A program made the position numbers and the translations under genes. This document shows, one piece after another, positions 6,178-7,351 of a DNA stretch of 7,351 bases. Source of the DNA: Ferruginibacter sp. (lineage in GTDB: Bacteria > Bacteroidota > Bacteroidia > Chitinophagales > Chitinophagaceae); the NCBI GenBank assembly GCA_025357775.1, contig JANXOQ010000296.1:1-7351 (forward strand). The letters run 5' to 3'. Every line of letters starts with the position of its first letter. Position 1 is the first letter of the stretch. The notes below the pieces were generated by a model. That model made no database searches and was not told the origin of the DNA. It saw only the letters and a list, made by a program, of their open reading frames with translations.

Positions 6178-6418
6178 TAAATAATATTAGTCCACAAAAG
6201 TAGATATATATTACTTATTTACTACACAATGTGTGCGTAAAAAAAGTACCTTACTGAAATTTACAGGAAGGTGTTTTCGAAACTAAAACTATATTATAAA
6301 ACGAACTTTGATTAGAACAATTTATAAATGCAAAAATTACTAATTTATAAATTTTTCAGGGTATAGATTTCAAGCTAAAACTTTAATCTTAAAATTTAGA
6401 TCCTACATATAAAAATTC
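6178..6418. other. AT-rich intergenic region with a short direct repeat
   Basis: This 241-base gap between the methyltransferase and ykgJ-like genes has no supportable gene. AATTTATAAAT occurs at 6319-6329 and 6342-6352, and again at 7003-7013 beyond the next gene. In such AT-rich DNA these copies may be chance. No clear terminator for the ykgJ-like gene is seen here. Confidence 0.4.
6195..6229 (-). promoter_or_regulatory. Candidate Bacteroidota promoter of the methyltransferase gene
   Basis: On the - strand TACTTTTG (6195-6202) is an exact fit to the Bacteroidota -7 consensus TAnnTTTG and ends 17 bases before the methyltransferase ATG. A TTG lies at 6227-6229, but the 24-base gap is longer than the usual spacing of about 20, so the -33 element is doubtful. 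The implied 5' leader would be only about a dozen bases. Confidence 0.35.
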
Positions 6419-6901
6419 TTAACTTTTCATTAATTTTTCTAAAACAAAATAAACCGCTGGGCAAAATGTAGAATTTTTTAAAGTAATTTCTTGCCTTTTT
6501 ATCAAAACATCTTCGTCCGTATAGGGAAAACGTTCACAGTCTGACGGTCTGTATTCATAAATACTACAAAAATTATCAACACCTAAAAAAGGACAAGGTT
6601 TTGAAGTAGTTACATAATCATTATCTTCATCTATTTTCAAATATGTTTCTATAAAAACACCCTCTTTCATTTGCATTACTTTAGCTATACGCTTTACATC
6701 TGTTGCCTTAAAACGAGGAGAATAATTTTTGCAACAATTGGCGCAAGTTAAACAATCAATATTCTCAAAAGCTTCATCATTCAATGCTGGTATAGCTCTT
6801 AACGTAGCTTTTTTATCGGCCCGATGCAAAAACTTTTTATACAACTTTGTTCGTTCCAATGATTTTTTTTGCCAATTTGTAAGTAATTTTTGATTTTCCA
6901 T
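6419..6901 (-). CDS. YkgJ-family cysteine-cluster protein (CxxCxxCC)
   Basis: This 160-residue protein belongs to the YkgJ/PF03692 type, described as putative zinc- or iron-chelating proteins; the biochemical role is not established. The diagnostic cluster is C50-x2-C53-x2-C56-C57 (CLTCANCC). Further conserved cysteines follow in KPCPFLGVDNFCSIYEYRPS (C103, C112), DCERFP (C122) and FCPAVYF (C147), giving eight cysteines in all, as expected if they bind metal. There is no signal peptide or membrane helix, so it is probably cytoplasmic. Length and motif order are normal for the family. The N-terminal 45 residues are Lys-rich and probably helical. The ATG at 6899-6901 has an A-rich leader without a Shine-Dalgarno sequence. 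It lies upstream of the methyltransferase on the same strand, but the 241-base gap argues against a tight operon. No good -7 box is visible upstream. Confidence 0.88.
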   Translation of the reverse strand: MENQKLLTNWQKKSLERTKLYKKFLHRADKKATLRAIPALNDEAFENIDCLTCANCCKNYSPRFKATDVKRIAKVMQMKEGVFIETYLKIDEDNDYVTTSKPCPFLGVDNFCSIYEYRPSDCERFPYTDEDVLIKRQEITLKNSTFCPAVYFVLEKLMKS

Positions 6902-7013
6902 TTATCATTTTTTTAGTACTGTAGTTTATAAACATTAAGGTACGGTTTGTTTGTGTAAAATAGTTTTATGAATTAACTGTCTTTGTATCTAATACACATT
7001 AAAATTTATAAAT

Positions 7014-7032
7014 GGGACTAGCTAGTAGTCCC
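7014..7032. other. Perfect 7-bp GC-richer hairpin (possible terminator or element edge)
   Basis: GGGACTA (7014-7020), loop GCTAG, and TAGTCCC (7026-7032) form a perfect stem in otherwise very AT-rich DNA. On the + strand it is followed by TCAAAAAATA, not a T-run; on the - strand it is followed by ATTTATAAATTTT, a poor tail. It lies about 140 bases before the IS5-type transposase start, so it could mark that element's left end or be an unrelated terminator. Confidence 0.35.
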
Positions 7033-7172
7033 TCAAAAAATACCCTACAGTTGTATTTGCAATAGTTTTCAGTATAATGTTGTAAAATAAACTACCGAGA
7101 AATTGGCAATATGCAAAATAACTGTAAGTTTTATTTTTGCTAGGCAAACAAAAGTAAAGCAACCATGCAGGT

Positions 7173-7351
7173 ATGTTCCATAGCTTCAGCGACCAATTAG
7201 ACCAAAAATACCTCCTATACATTTTAGCCAACCATATTAATTGGGTAGTTTTTGATGATAGTTTTTCTAAACATTATAGCGACAAAATGGGCGCACCTCG
7301 GTTTGTTGCTTCAATAATTAGTACCATATTTTCAAAATCGGTAGAAGTTAA
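7173..7351 (+). CDS. IS5-family transposase, N-terminal part, cut by the window edge
   Basis: An open frame starts at the ATG at 7173 and runs off the window after 59 codons. Its first 42 or so residues (MFHSFSDQLDQKYLLYILAN, then HINWVVFDDSFSKHYSDKMG and AP) match the N-terminus of Bacteroidota IS5-family transposases, where a conserved pattern of LYxLANxIxW and a YSxxxGxPxKPIR-type segment is usual. After GAP the text (RFVASIISTIFSKSVEV) no longer resembles the expected KPIRLMVxLLxLK stretch. The copy may therefore be truncated, rearranged or diverged from about residue 42, and a relic is possible. A TATTTTTG (7132-7139), fitting TAnnTTTG, lies 33 bases before the ATG and could be its -7 box. 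The minus-strand frame covering 7022-7231 overlaps it and is not supported. Confidence 0.65.
   Translation, partial: MFHSFSDQLDQKYLLYILANHINWVVFDDSFSKHYSDKMGAPRFVASIISTIFSKSVEV

Noticed and set aside
5804..6180. Two plus-strand open frames opposite the methyltransferase N-terminus
   Set aside because: Both are antisense to the zinc ribbon and SAM-binding motif of a conserved enzyme, and neither resembles a known protein.
7022..7231. 69-codon minus-strand open frame
   Set aside because: It starts only at a TTG, overlaps the start of the IS5-type transposase on the other strand, and has low-complexity aromatic-rich text.
1..7351. CRISPR array, tRNA or rRNA gene, toxin-antitoxin or defence operon
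   Set aside because: No regularly spaced repeats, no tRNA-like cloverleaf or rRNA text, and no recognisable defence or toxin domains were found on either strand.

Overview
The window looks like a stretch of a Bacteroidota chromosome, probably Chitinophagales or a relative. The grounds are the AT-rich base use, the absence of Shine-Dalgarno sequences before starts (A/T-rich leaders instead), candidate TAnnTTTG-type -7 promoter boxes, and protein types common in that phylum: compact EtfBA, a YegP-like/OmpA fusion protein, and ISAon1-type and IS5-type transposases. The phylum is an inference from these features, not from a database match.

Layout. 33-1757: an intact etfB-etfA pair on the + strand, encoding both subunits of electron transfer flavoprotein. 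1848-3099: an IS256/MULE-like insertion sequence bounded by perfect 24-bp inverted repeats. Its transposase frame (1888-2913) is broken by three in-frame stops but has no frameshift, and the element carries several hairpins. 3157-4431 (- strand): an inner-membrane-anchored protein with two YegP-like (DUF1508) repeats, one membrane helix and a C-terminal OmpA-like peptidoglycan-binding domain. About 4541-4899 (+): a 5'-truncated, frameshifted remnant of an ISL3/ISAon1-type transposase. 4992-5237 (+): a small unrecognised reading frame interrupted by one stop. 5278-6177 (-): a class I SAM-dependent methyltransferase with an N-terminal zinc-ribbon-like segment. 6419-6901 (-): a YkgJ-type cysteine-cluster protein. 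7173 to the window edge (+): the start of an IS5-family transposase.

How the parts relate. The only clear functional unit is etfBA, which carries electrons from acyl-CoA dehydrogenases and similar flavoproteins to the quinone pool. The ompA-like, methyltransferase and ykgJ-like genes are separate minus-strand genes with intergenic gaps, and nothing links them in one pathway. Decayed or partial transposase genes of three different families, all on the + strand, sit in the gaps between these genes, so the region has repeatedly taken insertions. I see no CRISPR array, RNA gene, defence system or other new multi-gene system. The points most worth a second look are the hairpin just inside the transposase start, the transposase with three stops but intact ends, the broken small gene at 4992-5237, and the two-compartment YegP-OmpA protein.
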